Positions 26,348 through 34,733 of a stretch of DNA of 64,000 bases are shown in pieces. The position numbers and the translations under genes were made by a program. Numbering within the stretch: the first letter of the stretch is position 1; every line of letters starts with the position of its first letter. The stretch is taken from contig NZ_POWF01000010.1 in NCBI RefSeq assembly GCF_002895005.1, forward strand, positions 53,872 through 117,871, in the 5' to 3' direction. Under the pieces are notes generated by a model. It was not told where the DNA came from. It saw only the letters and a list, made by a program, of their open reading frames with translations, and did not search any database. The DNA is from Hanstruepera neustonica. Its GTDB lineage: Bacteria > Bacteroidota > Bacteroidia > Flavobacteriales > Flavobacteriaceae.

Positions 26348-26554
26348 TTATTCATATTGACTTAAAACATATATCACTACTAGTACAGTAATCAAAAACA
26401 AGACCAAAAATATTGGGGAACTAAAAAAGTTCTTTTTACGTGTTCTTGATTGTTTTAAGTTTTCCCATTCAGCTTTAATATTGGCATTACTAGTTTCAGT
26501 CACGTTATCTTGAAATCTTGGTTTATAATTAAAACGTCTCGCTGACTTTGCCAA
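26348..26554 (-). CDS. Small single-span membrane protein with F-N-Y-K-P-R motif
   Basis: 68 residues. The N-terminus MAKSARRFNYKPRFQDN carries the same aromatic-Pro-Arg motif as the neighbouring 94-residue protein. A short charged linker (EWENLKQSRTRKKN) precedes a C-terminal membrane helix (residues 47-65, PIFLVLFLITVLVVIYVLS). It is too short for an enzyme and may be a membrane adaptor or a regulatory partner of its neighbour. It begins the run toward mutL, 8 bp before the 94-residue gene and about 100 bp from ribH. I do not recognise a named family. Confidence 0.72.
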   Translation of the reverse strand: MAKSARRFNYKPRFQDNVTETSNANIKAEWENLKQSRTRKKNFFSSPIFLVLFLITVLVVIYVLSQYE

Positions 26555-26655
26555 AGTAATACCAATTATGAAATACCCTCAAAAATACTGAATTTACAAG
26601 GAAATACTAAAGTAAAAATCCCAAAAATTGTTAACAGGGAAATTATTAATAGTGA

Positions 26656-27141
26656 TTAGGCCGAAAGGTTCAAATGCGCCATTTTAATAGCAGCCACAGC
26701 CGCCTCCGTACCTTTATTACCATGCTTACCGCCTGATCGGTCAATGGCTTGCTGTAAGGTGTTATCTGTTAGCACACAGAAAATCACGGGTACATCATGT
26801 AAGATATTGAGGTCTTTGATCCCTTGTGAAACCGCATCACAAACAAAATCGAAATGCTTCGTTTCACCTTGAATGACACTTCCTATGGCTATCACGGCAT
26901 CCACATCTTGTTCCTGCATTTTTTTACAGCCAAAAATCAATTCGTAACTACCAGGAACATTCCATCGCATAATTTGATCTTCAGGGACTTGATTTTCAAT
27001 AAGCGTATTGTAGGCGCCTTCAAACAACCCTTCTGTAATGGAATCATTCCATTCTGAAACAACAATCCCAAACCGAAAGTTTTTCGCGTTTGGGATTGTG
27101 TTCTTATCGTAATCTGATAAATTTTTATTTATTGTTGCCAT
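26656..27141 (-). CDS. ribH: 6,7-dimethyl-8-ribityllumazine synthase
   Basis: 161 residues from ATG 27141. A longer reading from 27183 is rejected because its extra residues lie inside the upstream gene and MATINKNLSDYDK is a typical start. Family motifs are FGIVVSEWNDSIT, RWNVPGSYELIFGCK, AVIAIGSVIQGETKHFDFV with the catalytic His, and DRSGGKHGNKGTEAA. The enzyme condenses ribityl-aminouracil with a 4-carbon phosphate in the penultimate step of riboflavin synthesis and usually forms a 60-mer. It starts 1 bp after the TPR gene. The flavin product links loosely to the ApbE gene at 48.2 kb. Confidence 0.96.
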   Translation of the reverse strand: MATINKNLSDYDKNTIPNAKNFRFGIVVSEWNDSITEGLFEGAYNTLIENQVPEDQIMRWNVPGSYELIFGCKKMQEQDVDAVIAIGSVIQGETKHFDFVCDAVSQGIKDLNILHDVPVIFCVLTDNTLQQAIDRSGGKHGNKGTEAAVAAIKMAHLNLSA

Positions 27142-27142
27142 C

Positions 27143-27916
27143 TTATTTATTTGCCATGGCGCGTGTTTTTCCAATAAACACATCTATATCAGTTGCCTCT
27201 GTTGACTCCGGATATTTTTCTTTTATGGTTTCAAAATGCTTCAATGCTACCGCAGTTTTCCCTAAATCCATAGCCACAATACCAGCCTTATACAAGTACA
27301 TAGGTGTGGTGAAATCATTGGAACGCATATTAGCTGCTTCTTCATAATAACCTAAAGCATCTTCCTCCTGGTTTAATTGCACAAAAGCATCACCAATACC
27401 ACCTTTGGCCATAGGTGCCAATATCTCATCTTCACCTGAAAATTCACTTAAATAAGTGACTGCATTTTTATAGTCCTTTAAATTTAAGTAAGCCATTCCT
27501 GCATAATAATTTGCCATATCAGCTGCTTTGGAACCACTATATTCAGAAGCGATATCCAACATACCAAATTTACCTTCACCACCATTTAAGGCTAGGTTAA
27601 ACAAGGAATCTTTTGCTGTGGTTGAAGTCACGGCTTGGTCATAATATTTTTGAGCCTGGAACATATCGTTCATGGCTTCATTTTGTTTAGGCTTGGCTAT
27701 AAACTCATTGTATCCCAAATATCCCAACACAACAGCCGCTACAATTCCAATGATAACAAAAATGTATTTTTGATTGGCTATAACCCAATCTTCCGTTTTG
27801 GATGCTGTTTCGTCAAGCGTATTAAAAACTTCAGCCGTTGTTGAGTGCTCCTCAACTTCGTGTTGTTTTTCTTCTTTCGTCTTTGGTTTATATCCTCTCT
27901 TCTTGTACGTTGCCAT
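27143..27916 (-). CDS. Membrane-anchored tetratricopeptide-repeat protein (YfgM-like)
   Basis: 257 residues from ATG 27916 (MATYKKRGYKPK). A start at 27940 is excluded because it falls inside the promoter box at 27938-27945. A basic N-terminus and low-complexity acidic stretch lead to a membrane helix (residues 50-72, YIFVIIGIVAAVVLGYLGY). Three or more TPR-like helical pairs follow (NYYAGMAYLNLKDYKNAVTYL, GGIGDAFVQLNQEEDALGYY). The layout matches YfgM-type proteins, which help outer-membrane protein chaperones in E. coli; the role here is inferred. It is the first gene of its run, 1 bp before ribH. Confidence 0.85.
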   Translation of the reverse strand: MATYKKRGYKPKTKEEKQHEVEEHSTTAEVFNTLDETASKTEDWVIANQKYIFVIIGIVAAVVLGYLGYNEFIAKPKQNEAMNDMFQAQKYYDQAVTSTTAKDSLFNLALNGGEGKFGMLDIASEYSGSKAADMANYYAGMAYLNLKDYKNAVTYLSEFSGEDEILAPMAKGGIGDAFVQLNQEEDALGYYEEAANMRSNDFTTPMYLYKAGIVAMDLGKTAVALKHFETIKEKYPESTEATDIDVFIGKTRAMANK

Positions 27917-27937
27917 ATATTCTAAATTTGTGCGCCG

Positions 27938-27945
27938 CAAAAATA
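27938..27945 (-). promoter_or_regulatory. -7 promoter box for the TPR-ribH run
   Basis: TATTTTTG on the minus strand, an exact TAnnTTTG, 21 bp before the chosen start at 27916. It decides against the longer reading frame from 27940. Confidence 0.6.
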
Positions 27946-28047
27946 TAATTTTTCTTTAGATTTAAAAGGGTATTTTTTTGTTATTTTTCAATAATTTGCA
28001 CATCTTTTAGCACAACAAACTCAAAAACTTTAACAAGCTGCTTTTTT

Positions 28048-29127
28048 ATGATTTTAAAGTCATTAGCCTTACTTAATTATAAGAACTTTGAAAATCAAGC
28101 CTTCGTTTTTAACAACAAAATCAATTGTTTTGTAGGGAAAAATGGTGTCGGAAAAACCAATGTACTGGATGCTATTTATCATTTGTCCTTTGGTAAAAGC
28201 TATTTTAACCCTATTGCCCTGCAAAATATCAAGCATGACGAATCCTTCTTTGTTGTCAATGGTGAATATGAGTTACATGATAAGATTGAAAAAATTGTAG
28301 TCAGCTTAAAAAAAGGACAAAAAAAGATTATTAAGCGCAATGGTAAAGCCTATGATCGTTTTAGTGACCACATTGGTTTTTTGCCTTTGGTAATTATTTC
28401 GCCAGCAGACCGTGATTTAATCATAGAAGGCAGTGCTACCCGAAGGAAATTCATTGACAGTGTCATTTCACAAAGTGATAAGACCTATTTAGAGACACTT
28501 ATTAAATACAACAAGATACTAGCGCAGAGAAATTCGCTTTTAAAATACTTTGCCCTAAACAACACCTTTAATTTTGACACCTTAAGTATCTACAACGAGC
28601 AACTTGATCAATATGGTCATGTCATTCATAACAAAAGGATGCAATTTTTGGAAACTTTCATCCCTATTTTCAAATCGCGTTACCAGGCCATTAGTGGTGG
28701 CAATGAAGATGTTGACTTGATTTACGAAAGTGATTTAACCAATAATAATCTTATTGATCTACTTCAAAAGGGAATCAATAAGGACAAAGCCTTACAGTAT
28801 ACCAATACTGGAATTCATAAAGATGATTTGGTTTTTAATATTGAAGGACACCCCATCAAAAAATTTGGAAGTCAAGGTCAGCAAAAATCATTTTTAATTG
28901 CTTTGAAACTGGCGCAATTTGATTTTATTAAAGCTCAAAGTGGTGTCAATCCTATTTTGCTATTGGATGATATTTTTGATAAATTGGATGAACAGCGTGT
29001 AGGTCAAATCATTAAGTTGGTTGATGACGAAAATTTTGGTCAATTATTCATTAGCGATACCCATACTGACCGAACGGAAGCTGCCATAAAACAAGTACAT
29101 CAATCTTATGAAATATTTAAACTATAA
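28048..29127 (+). CDS. recF: DNA replication and repair protein RecF
   Basis: 359 residues. Walker [10 protein letters not shown] is at about residues 30-38, the SMC-like signature [19 protein letters not shown] near 270-290, and Walker [16 protein letters not shown] just after. [12 protein letters not shown] at the N-terminus is characteristic. RecF binds single/double-strand junctions and helps RecOR load RecA at stalled forks and gaps. No signal peptide; cytoplasmic. Its end overlaps the next gene by 20 bp. The DUF721 gene two places downstream is a frequent recF neighbour. Confidence 0.96.
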   Translation: MILKSLALLNYKNFENQAFVFNNKINCFVGKNGVGKTNVLDAIYHLSFGKSYFNPIALQNIKHDESFFVVNGEYELHDKIEKIVVSLKKGQKKIIKRNGKAYDRFSDHIGFLPLVIISPADRDLIIEGSATRRKFIDSVISQSDKTYLETLIKYNKILAQRNSLLKYFALNNTFNFDTLSIYNEQLDQYGHVIHNKRMQFLETFIPIFKSRYQAISGGNEDVDLIYESDLTNNNLIDLLQKGINKDKALQYTNTGIHKDDLVFNIEGHPIKKFGSQGQQKSFLIALKLAQFDFIKAQSGVNPILLLDDIFDKLDEQRVGQIIKLVDDENFGQLFISDTHTDRTEAAIKQVHQSYEIFKL

Positions 29128-29539
29128 CATTACACTAATATCTTTAATAGTTTTATTATTAATTAGTTGTAAAAATAATAATGAAGATTATGTAAATCAT
29201 TTAAATGGCTATTGGGAAATTGAATCCGTGATTCTTCCTGATGGTCAGCAAAAAGATTACACCTTTAGTGATACTGTGGATTATATTACCGTGAATGATA
29301 GTCTTACTGGCTTTAGAAAAAAATTAAAACCAACCTTTAATGGTAATTTTGAAACATCCAATCTTGTTGAAAATTTTACTGTTAAATTTGAAAATGACAG
29401 TTTAAACCTGTATTATAAAACACCTTATGATCATTGGAAAGAAACTGTTTTAAATGCTAACGACAATAATTTGCAGGTAATCAACGCCAGTAAAATCATA
29501 TATAACTATAGAAAATATCAACCTATTAATCTTGATTAA
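29108..29539 (+). CDS. Small lipoprotein, lipocalin-like, unknown function
   Basis: 143 residues. The start lies inside the last 20 bp of recF, and no later ATG would keep the signal sequence [11 protein letters not shown], whose final Cys is a lipobox site. The mature part opens with [21 protein letters not shown], a pattern seen in lipocalin-like small lipoproteins of Bacteroidota (G-x-W-x-(I/V) near the start), and then has alternating beta-type sequence. It shares its last base with the next gene. An exported lipoprotein between recF and a cytoplasmic replication-related gene is odd; coupling of expression is likely but a shared role is not evident. Confidence 0.75.
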   Translation: MKYLNYNITLISLIVLLLISCKNNNEDYVNHLNGYWEIESVILPDGQQKDYTFSDTVDYITVNDSLTGFRKKLKPTFNGNFETSNLVENFTVKFENDSLNLYYKTPYDHWKETVLNANDNNLQVINASKIIYNYRKYQPINLD

Positions 29540-29835
29540 TGGCTAAACGACACACCGAATATCGTAACATTGCCGATGCATTAAAAGAATTTGTTGAAAC
29601 CAATAAATTAGACAAAGGTTTAGATGCCGTAAATGTCCAAGATGCTTGGTCTCAAATGATGGGAAATGGCGTCAATAATTACACAACTGACATCCAATTA
29701 AAAGGTAGTGTGTTATATGTACAATTAAGTTCTAGCGTCTTGCGAGAGGAATTGAGTTATGGCTCCCAAAAAATCATTACCATGTTGAATGATAGTTTAG
29801 GAAAAGAATTGATAAAAAAACTCGTGTTACGATAA
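29539..29835 (+). CDS. DUF721 (DciA-like) protein
   Basis: 98 residues, short and basic, with a conserved W at AWSQMMGNGVNNYTTDIQLKG and the strand-helix pattern LYVQLSSSVLREELSYGSQKIITML (cut across residues 55-80) typical of DUF721. The family includes DciA, the loader of replicative helicase in bacteria lacking DnaC, so a helicase-loading role is plausible; this is inferred from family and from recF nearby. It overlaps the lipoprotein gene by one base and is followed by a strong bidirectional terminator. Confidence 0.87.
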   Translation: MAKRHTEYRNIADALKEFVETNKLDKGLDAVNVQDAWSQMMGNGVNNYTTDIQLKGSVLYVQLSSSVLREELSYGSQKIITMLNDSLGKELIKKLVLR

Positions 29836-29836
29836 T

Positions 29837-29870
29837 AAAAAAAGCCAGAACACGTGTTCTGGCTTTTTTT
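29837..29870. terminator. Bidirectional terminator between the DUF721 gene and ndk
   Basis: A perfect palindrome: seven A, GCCAGAACAC, then its complement and seven T (29837-29853 paired with 29854-29870). It gives an A-tailed, T-tailed hairpin on both strands between convergent genes. Confidence 0.93.
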
Positions 29871-29886
29871 ATATTATATAGATAGT

Positions 29887-30306
29887 TTAAAACATCTCAC
29901 GTCCTGAAAAGTGAAACGCACCTTCAATAGCGGCATTTTCATCACTATCACTACCATGTACAGCATTTTCACCTATTGATGCAGCATACAATTTACGGAT
30001 AGTTCCTTCGGCAGCTTCAGCTGGGTTAGTAGCACCAATTAAGGTTCTAAAGTCTTCAACAGCATTATCTTTTTCAAGAATAGCTGCAACAATTGGTCCT
30101 CGAGTCATGTATTCAACCAATTCACCAAAAAACGGACGCTCTTTGTGAATCGCGTAAAACGCTTCAGCATCAGCTTGGGTCATTTGAGTTAACTTCATTG
30201 CTACGATTCTAAATCCTGAAGCATTAATTTTTTCTAAAATTGCGCCAATGTGTCCTTTTTCAACAGCATCTGGCTTAAGCATAGTAAATGTTCTATTTGT
30301 TGCCAT
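29887..30306 (-). CDS. ndk: Nucleoside-diphosphate kinase
   Basis: 139 residues, standard length. Motifs: [11 protein letters not shown] at the start, the catalytic histidine in the late [16 protein letters not shown], and ARG-like nucleotide-binding residues in [18 protein letters not shown]. The enzyme transfers the gamma-phosphate from ATP to NDPs through a phosphohistidine, balancing NTP and dNTP pools in the cytoplasm. Single gene with its own promoter box (30328-30335) and the shared terminator at 29837-29870. An intact, ordinary housekeeping gene. Confidence 0.97.
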   Translation of the reverse strand: MATNRTFTMLKPDAVEKGHIGAILEKINASGFRIVAMKLTQMTQADAEAFYAIHKERPFFGELVEYMTRGPIVAAILEKDNAVEDFRTLIGATNPAEAAEGTIRKLYAASIGENAVHGSDSDENAAIEGAFHFSGREMF

Positions 30307-30327
30307 TTCTTTGTTTTAATTTGGCTG

Positions 30328-30335
30328 CAAAAGTA
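30328..30335 (-). promoter_or_regulatory. -7 promoter box for ndk
   Basis: TACTTTTG on the minus strand, an exact TAnnTTTG, 22 bp before the ndk start. Confidence 0.55.
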
Positions 30336-30394
30336 ATGTTTTTCTACATAAAAACCATGTAATCCCATATTAAAAAATTGTATATTCGTTGCCT

Positions 30395-31414
30395 ATGACA
30401 CAGGAAGATATTAGAGACATAAAAACGCTGCTAAACGCACCAAAAAAAATAGTAATCGTACCTCACAAAAATCCGGATGGTGACGCATTGGGAGCTACTT
30501 TAGCATTGGAGCATTTCTTAAAAAAGCAACATCATGATGCCGTCGTTATTTCCCCTAATGATTATCCTGATTTTTTAAAATGGCTTCCTAATGAATCAAA
30601 CATTTTAAAATACGATAGTCAATTAGATACTTGTAATACCTTAATTAATGAGGCACAAATTATTTTTACATTAGATTTTAATGCCTTAAACCGAGCCGGT
30701 GATATGGCATCAGCTCTTGAGAGCAGTTCGGCAGTAAAAATAATGATTGACCATCACCAACAACCCGATGATTACGCCCAATATGTATATTCTGATGTGA
30801 ATATGAGCTCCACCTGCGAAATGGTTTATCATTTTATTACCTCTTTGGATGATAAAAATCTGATTGACGAAAAAATAGCAACCTGCCTATATACCGGTAT
30901 TATGACCGATACAGGGTCGTTTCGATTTCCGTCAACAACCAGTGACACGCTTCGTGTAGCCGCTTTTTTAATGGATTGTGGTGCTAACCATGCCGAGATA
31001 CATAATCAGATTTTTGACACCAATAGTTATGACCGCATGCAATTATTGGGTCAAGCGCTATCGAATTTAAAAGTGATTCCCGAATCGCGAACCGCTTATA
31101 TTTCGCTATCTCAAGAAGAGTTGCAAGAACACAATTTTAAAAAAGGCGACACAGAAGGTTTTGTAAACTACGCCTTGTCTTTAAACGATGTTGTGTTTGC
31201 TGCCATTTTTATTGAAGACAGGCAACAAGAAATTATAAAAATATCGCTTCGCTCCAAAGGTAGCTTTTCTGTAAATGAGTTTGCCAGAGCCCATTTTGAT
31301 GGTGGCGGACATATCAACGCTGCTGGTGGAAAAAGTGAAACCAACCTAAAATCGACAATTGATAAATTTATTAGTATCTTACCATCCTATAATAAAGCCC
31401 TGAATAATGACTAG
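30395..31414 (+). CDS. nrnA: DHH-family nanoRNase / pAp phosphatase
   Basis: 339 residues from ATG 30395 (a TTG two codons earlier is less likely). DHH-superfamily metal ligands are visible: HKNPDGDALGA near residue 28, TLDFNALNRAG near 90, IDHHQQP near 115 (the DHH motif) and TGIMTDTGSF near 170. The C-terminal DHHA1 domain ends with HFDGGGHINAAGG, the substrate-binding motif. NrnA-type enzymes degrade 2-5-mer RNA and dephosphorylate 3'-phosphoadenosine 5'-phosphate. It overlaps gldI by 8 bp. A near-consensus promoter TATATTCG lies just upstream. Confidence 0.93.
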   Translation: MTQEDIRDIKTLLNAPKKIVIVPHKNPDGDALGATLALEHFLKKQHHDAVVISPNDYPDFLKWLPNESNILKYDSQLDTCNTLINEAQIIFTLDFNALNRAGDMASALESSSAVKIMIDHHQQPDDYAQYVYSDVNMSSTCEMVYHFITSLDDKNLIDEKIATCLYTGIMTDTGSFRFPSTTSDTLRVAAFLMDCGANHAEIHNQIFDTNSYDRMQLLGQALSNLKVIPESRTAYISLSQEELQEHNFKKGDTEGFVNYALSLNDVVFAAIFIEDRQQEIIKISLRSKGSFSVNEFARAHFDGGGHINAAGGKSETNLKSTIDKFISILPSYNKALNND

Positions 31415-31943
31415 ATTCTTTTTAATTTTAACGTTAGCAGTCTTTTGTGCTTCCTGTAAATCACCTGAAGCCAGAAGGCCCATATCGGCAAAAACTGGTT
31501 CATTTATTGATCAATCGGTTCAGCGCAACATTCAACTTAATGAACGTGAAACTGCTGATATTGAAAAAATAATGTCTGAAAATCCAGAAATTGACTACAT
31601 CGCTTCGGAAAGTGGATTCTGGTATTATTACAATCATAAAGTTGCAGATTCTTTACTAACACCCGGTTTTGGCGACTTGGTAAACTTTGATTACAATGTG
31701 AAATCTTTAGACGGATCACTTATTTATTCTAAAGGCAGTCTTCAAAACCAAAACTACCTTATGGATAAGCAAGAGCTTTTTACTGGTTTACGAGAAGGTT
31801 TAAAACTCATGCGGCCAGGTGAGACGGCAACGTTTTTATTCCCATCACAAAAAGCATACGGATACTATGGCGATGAGAATAAAATAGGAACCAATGTTCC
31901 TCTAATTTGTGAAGTAACCATAAATTCAATAAAAGATCTATAA
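31407..31943 (+). CDS. gldI: Gliding motility-associated lipoprotein/peptidyl-prolyl isomerase GldI
   Basis: 178 residues. The signal sequence [14 protein letters not shown] ends in a lipobox cysteine. Residues about 25-60 are polar, and an FKBP-type isomerase domain follows ([24 protein letters not shown], cut across residues 70-93, then [27 protein letters not shown]). The N-terminal part with [17 protein letters not shown] is what I recognise as GldI. In F. johnsoniae GldI is needed for gliding, probably by helping fold type IX secretion or gliding parts in the periplasm. It overlaps nrnA by 8 bp and precedes another isomerase gene. Confidence 0.88.
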   Translation: MTRFFLILTLAVFCASCKSPEARRPISAKTGSFIDQSVQRNIQLNERETADIEKIMSENPEIDYIASESGFWYYYNHKVADSLLTPGFGDLVNFDYNVKSLDGSLIYSKGSLQNQNYLMDKQELFTGLREGLKLMRPGETATFLFPSQKAYGYYGDENKIGTNVPLICEVTINSIKDL

Positions 31944-31998
31944 TTTTAAAACAACTAAAAAAATAATAAACAACAATATGAACATTTATAAACAGACT

Positions 31999-33132
31999 AT
32001 GAAATTTTTAGTACTTGCATTATTAATGACTGCCACCTCCTGTGAACAGGAAAAATATCCTGATTTAAAAGATGGCCTTTACGCTGAATTCGTTACCAAC
32101 AAAGGTACCATGGTAGCCAAATTATATTATGATAAGGTTCCCGTGACCGTTGCTAATTTTGTTGCATTGGCAGAAGGAACTCATCCAAATGTTACTGATT
32201 CCCTTAAAGGGAAACCATATTACGATGGCATAATATTCCATAGAGTTATTGATAAATTTATGATACAAGGTGGTGATCCATTAGGTACTGGTACTGGAGG
32301 CCCTGGTTATCAATTTTTAGATGAGTTTCATCCTGATTTAAAACACGATAAACTAGGGATTCTATCAATGGCCAATTCAGGTCCTGCGACCAATGGTAGT
32401 CAGTTCTTCATCACGGAAGTACCTACACCACATTTGGATAACAAACATTCTGTTTTTGGTGAATTGGTTGTTGGAATGGATGTTTTGGATACTATTTCCA
32501 ACGTTAAGGTTGCCCCAGGCAGCAACAAACCATTAGAGCCTGTAGTTATTGAAAAACTAAATATTATTCGAAAAGGTAATGCCGCCACAAACTTTGATGC
32601 TGCTAAAGTCTATACTGAAGAATTACCAAAAATCGAAGAGAAGCAAAAAGCTTTGAAAGAAGAAGCACGCAAAAAGCTTGAGGAATCCGCTAGTAAAGCA
32701 GCAGAAAAATTCATTGAAGACAACAAAGAGCTTCCTGGTCCTGTTGAAAAATCGGATACTGGCATTGTGATGATATATATCAATGAAAGTAAAGGTGATA
32801 AGCCGAGTAGTGCTGATCGTGTATTAATAAACTATGCCGGTTATTTTGAAGATGGACGCTTATTCGATACTAGCTGGGCTGATGTTGCCAAAGAAAATAA
32901 TGTTTATAACGAACAACGTGATAAGCAAGGTGGTTACAAACCATTTGAAGATGCCTATAACGCTACAGCAAGAACGGTTCCTGGTTTTAAAGAAGCCATG
33001 TTAAATATGAATGTTGGTGATAAGGTTCGTGTATTTATTCCATCTTATCTAGGTTGGGGCGAACAAGGTTCAGGTCCAATTCCACCAAATGCCAATGTGA
33101 TTTTTGATATTGAGCTAGTCAGTATCAAATAG
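31999..33132 (+). CDS. Dual immunophilin lipoprotein: cyclophilin fused to FKBP
   Basis: 377 residues from ATG 31999 ([15 protein letters not shown]); an ATG at 31978 adds seven residues but is less suited to a signal peptide. The mature protein starts at the lipobox Cys. A cyclophilin domain (roughly residues 25-190) has [22 protein letters not shown] and [15 protein letters not shown]. An acidic/lysine-rich helical linker (205-245) leads to an FKBP domain (250-377) with [17 protein letters not shown] and [18 protein letters not shown]. Both active sites look intact. It should speed proline isomerisation of envelope proteins, next to GldI. A bidirectional terminator follows. Confidence 0.92.
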   Translation: MKFLVLALLMTATSCEQEKYPDLKDGLYAEFVTNKGTMVAKLYYDKVPVTVANFVALAEGTHPNVTDSLKGKPYYDGIIFHRVIDKFMIQGGDPLGTGTGGPGYQFLDEFHPDLKHDKLGILSMANSGPATNGSQFFITEVPTPHLDNKHSVFGELVVGMDVLDTISNVKVAPGSNKPLEPVVIEKLNIIRKGNAATNFDAAKVYTEELPKIEEKQKALKEEARKKLEESASKAAEKFIEDNKELPGPVEKSDTGIVMIYINESKGDKPSSADRVLINYAGYFEDGRLFDTSWADVAKENNVYNEQRDKQGGYKPFEDAYNATARTVPGFKEAMLNMNVGDKVRVFIPSYLGWGEQGSGPIPPNANVIFDIELVSIK

Positions 33133-33148
33133 AAATAATACTATCCAT

Positions 33149-33177
33149 AAAAAAGCAGCTCATTGAGCTGCTTTTTT
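33149..33177. terminator. Bidirectional terminator between the isomerase gene and pepD
   Basis: Inverted repeat AAAAAGCAGCTC/GAGCTGCTTTTT with loop ATT (stems 33150-33161 and 33165-33176), flanked by A and T runs, between convergent genes. Confidence 0.9.
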
Positions 33178-33195
33178 ATTCAATAATTTTAAAAA

Positions 33196-34659
33196 TTATG
33201 ACTTCTTTGGAATTTGCTTTAAAATCTCCAAAACAAATTTCCAATATTTTTGAACTGATGAAATTTGAGCACGCTCATCTGGAGAATGAGCCCCTTTTAT
33301 ATTAGGTCCAAAGCTAATCATATCCATGTCTGGATAATTTTGCCCTAAAATACCGCATTCCAATCCTGCGTGACATGCAGCAACATGAGGTTTTTCATTG
33401 TTCATGCCAATATAAATACGCTCCAAAACTTTTAATATTTTGGAATCCATATTGGGTTGCCAACCCGGATAATCTCCTGAAAATTCCACTTCACAACCGG
33501 TTAATTCAAAGGTAGCCCGAAGCATATTTGCTAAATCCCATTTCGAACTTTCAACAGATGATCGTGTTAAACATTCAATCTTTATCTCACCATCTTTAAT
33601 GGAAACCTTTGCTATATTATTTGATGTTTCAACCAAGTCAGGAATATCAGCACTCATTCGGTAAACACCATTACAGGCAGCATATAAAGCTCGCGTCACA
33701 CCTTCCTGAACTCCTAAATCTATAATGGTTTTTGGAGTCTGACATTTGGTAACGATAATTTCCAAATCGGGTTCCATAGTCCGTAATTCAGACTGAATAG
33801 TTTGAGCCAGTTGGGCCATCTCCATAATAAACGCATCTTCGTGAATGGCATCAATAGCCACTATTGCTTGACTTTCTCTGGGTATGGCATTCCGGAGACT
33901 TCCACCATTTATTTCGGAAATTCGTAAACCAAAATTTTCAAAACCATCAAAAAGTAAACGGTTCATAATCTTATTGGCATTACCCAATCCTTCGTGAATT
34001 TGCATACCTGAATGACCACCTTGCAATCCTTTAACAGTAATAGAGAATCCTATTTTAAATTCGGGCGTCTCCTCTATCTGATAAGTTCTCGTTGCTGTTA
34101 CATCGACACCACCTGCACAGCCCACACCTATTTCATCATCCTCTTCTGTGTCCAGATTTAAAAGAATATCGCCTTCTAACAACCCTCCTTTTAATCCCAT
34201 AGCTCCTGTCATGCCTGTTTCTTCATCAATTGTAAACAAGGCTTCAATGGCTGGATGCGGTATATCTTTGCTTTCTAAAATGGCCATAATGGTCGCGACA
34301 CCTAAACCGTTATCAGCACCTAAAGTTGTCCCATTAGCTCGAACCCAATCACCATCTATATACATGTCAATACCTTGCGTGTCAAAATCAAATTGGGTAT
34401 CGTTATTTTTTTGATGCACCATATCCAAATGGGATTGCAAGACGACAGTCATACGGTCTTCCATTCCTGGCGTAGCTGGCTTTTTAATAATGACATTTCC
34501 CACTACATCCTCAATGGTTTCCAAACCTAATCTCTCACCAAAATCTTTCATAAATGCTATAACGCGCGCTTCTTTTTTAGAAGGTCTGGGTACAGCATTT
34601 AAATCGGCAAACTTATTCCATAGTGCTTTTGGTTCAAGTTCTCTTATCGCTTCATTCAT
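33196..34659 (-). CDS. pepD: Aminoacyl-histidine dipeptidase (Xaa-His, carnosinase-like)
   Basis: 487 residues from ATG 34659; the reading frame extends to 34701 but the ATG before NEAIRELEPKALWNKF gives the usual N-terminus. M20 metal-binding motifs are intact: VVLQSHLDMVHQKN, GTTLGADNGLGVA and TIDEETGMTGAMG. CHAGLECGIL and SFGPNIKGAHSPDERAQI complete the PepD signature. A two-zinc cytoplasmic enzyme cleaving unblocked dipeptides, including Xaa-His. No signal peptide. Divergent from DUF3810 with only 74 bp between them; convergent with the immunophilin gene. Confidence 0.95.
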   Translation of the reverse strand: MNEAIRELEPKALWNKFADLNAVPRPSKKEARVIAFMKDFGERLGLETIEDVVGNVIIKKPATPGMEDRMTVVLQSHLDMVHQKNNDTQFDFDTQGIDMYIDGDWVRANGTTLGADNGLGVATIMAILESKDIPHPAIEALFTIDEETGMTGAMGLKGGLLEGDILLNLDTEEDDEIGVGCAGGVDVTATRTYQIEETPEFKIGFSITVKGLQGGHSGMQIHEGLGNANKIMNRLLFDGFENFGLRISEINGGSLRNAIPRESQAIVAIDAIHEDAFIMEMAQLAQTIQSELRTMEPDLEIIVTKCQTPKTIIDLGVQEGVTRALYAACNGVYRMSADIPDLVETSNNIAKVSIKDGEIKIECLTRSSVESSKWDLANMLRATFELTGCEVEFSGDYPGWQPNMDSKILKVLERIYIGMNNEKPHVAACHAGLECGILGQNYPDMDMISFGPNIKGAHSPDERAQISSVQKYWKFVLEILKQIPKKS

Positions 34660-34700
34660 AAGTATCGTTTTAAAAGTCGGACAAAGGTAATTATATTGCA

Positions 34701-34729
34701 TTGAGTATTAAAACTATTCCCTATTTTTG
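34701..34729 (+). promoter_or_regulatory. Promoter of the DUF3810 gene, abutting its start codon
   Basis: TTG at 34701-34703, 18 bp, then TATTTTTG at 34722-34729, matching the Bacteroidota consensus. The ATG of DUF3810 follows only 4 bp later, at 34734, so transcription would begin at about the start codon itself. Confidence 0.6.
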
Positions 34730-34733
34730 AGTT

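Noticed and set aside
27090..27347. Open frame on the plus strand across the ribH and TPR genes
   Set aside because: It runs antisense to two genes with clear homology and lacks its own motifs; it is a shadow frame.
29837..29870. CACGTG-centred palindrome considered as a parS or other protein site
   Set aside because: It has A and T tails and a perfect stem between convergent genes; a bidirectional terminator explains it fully.
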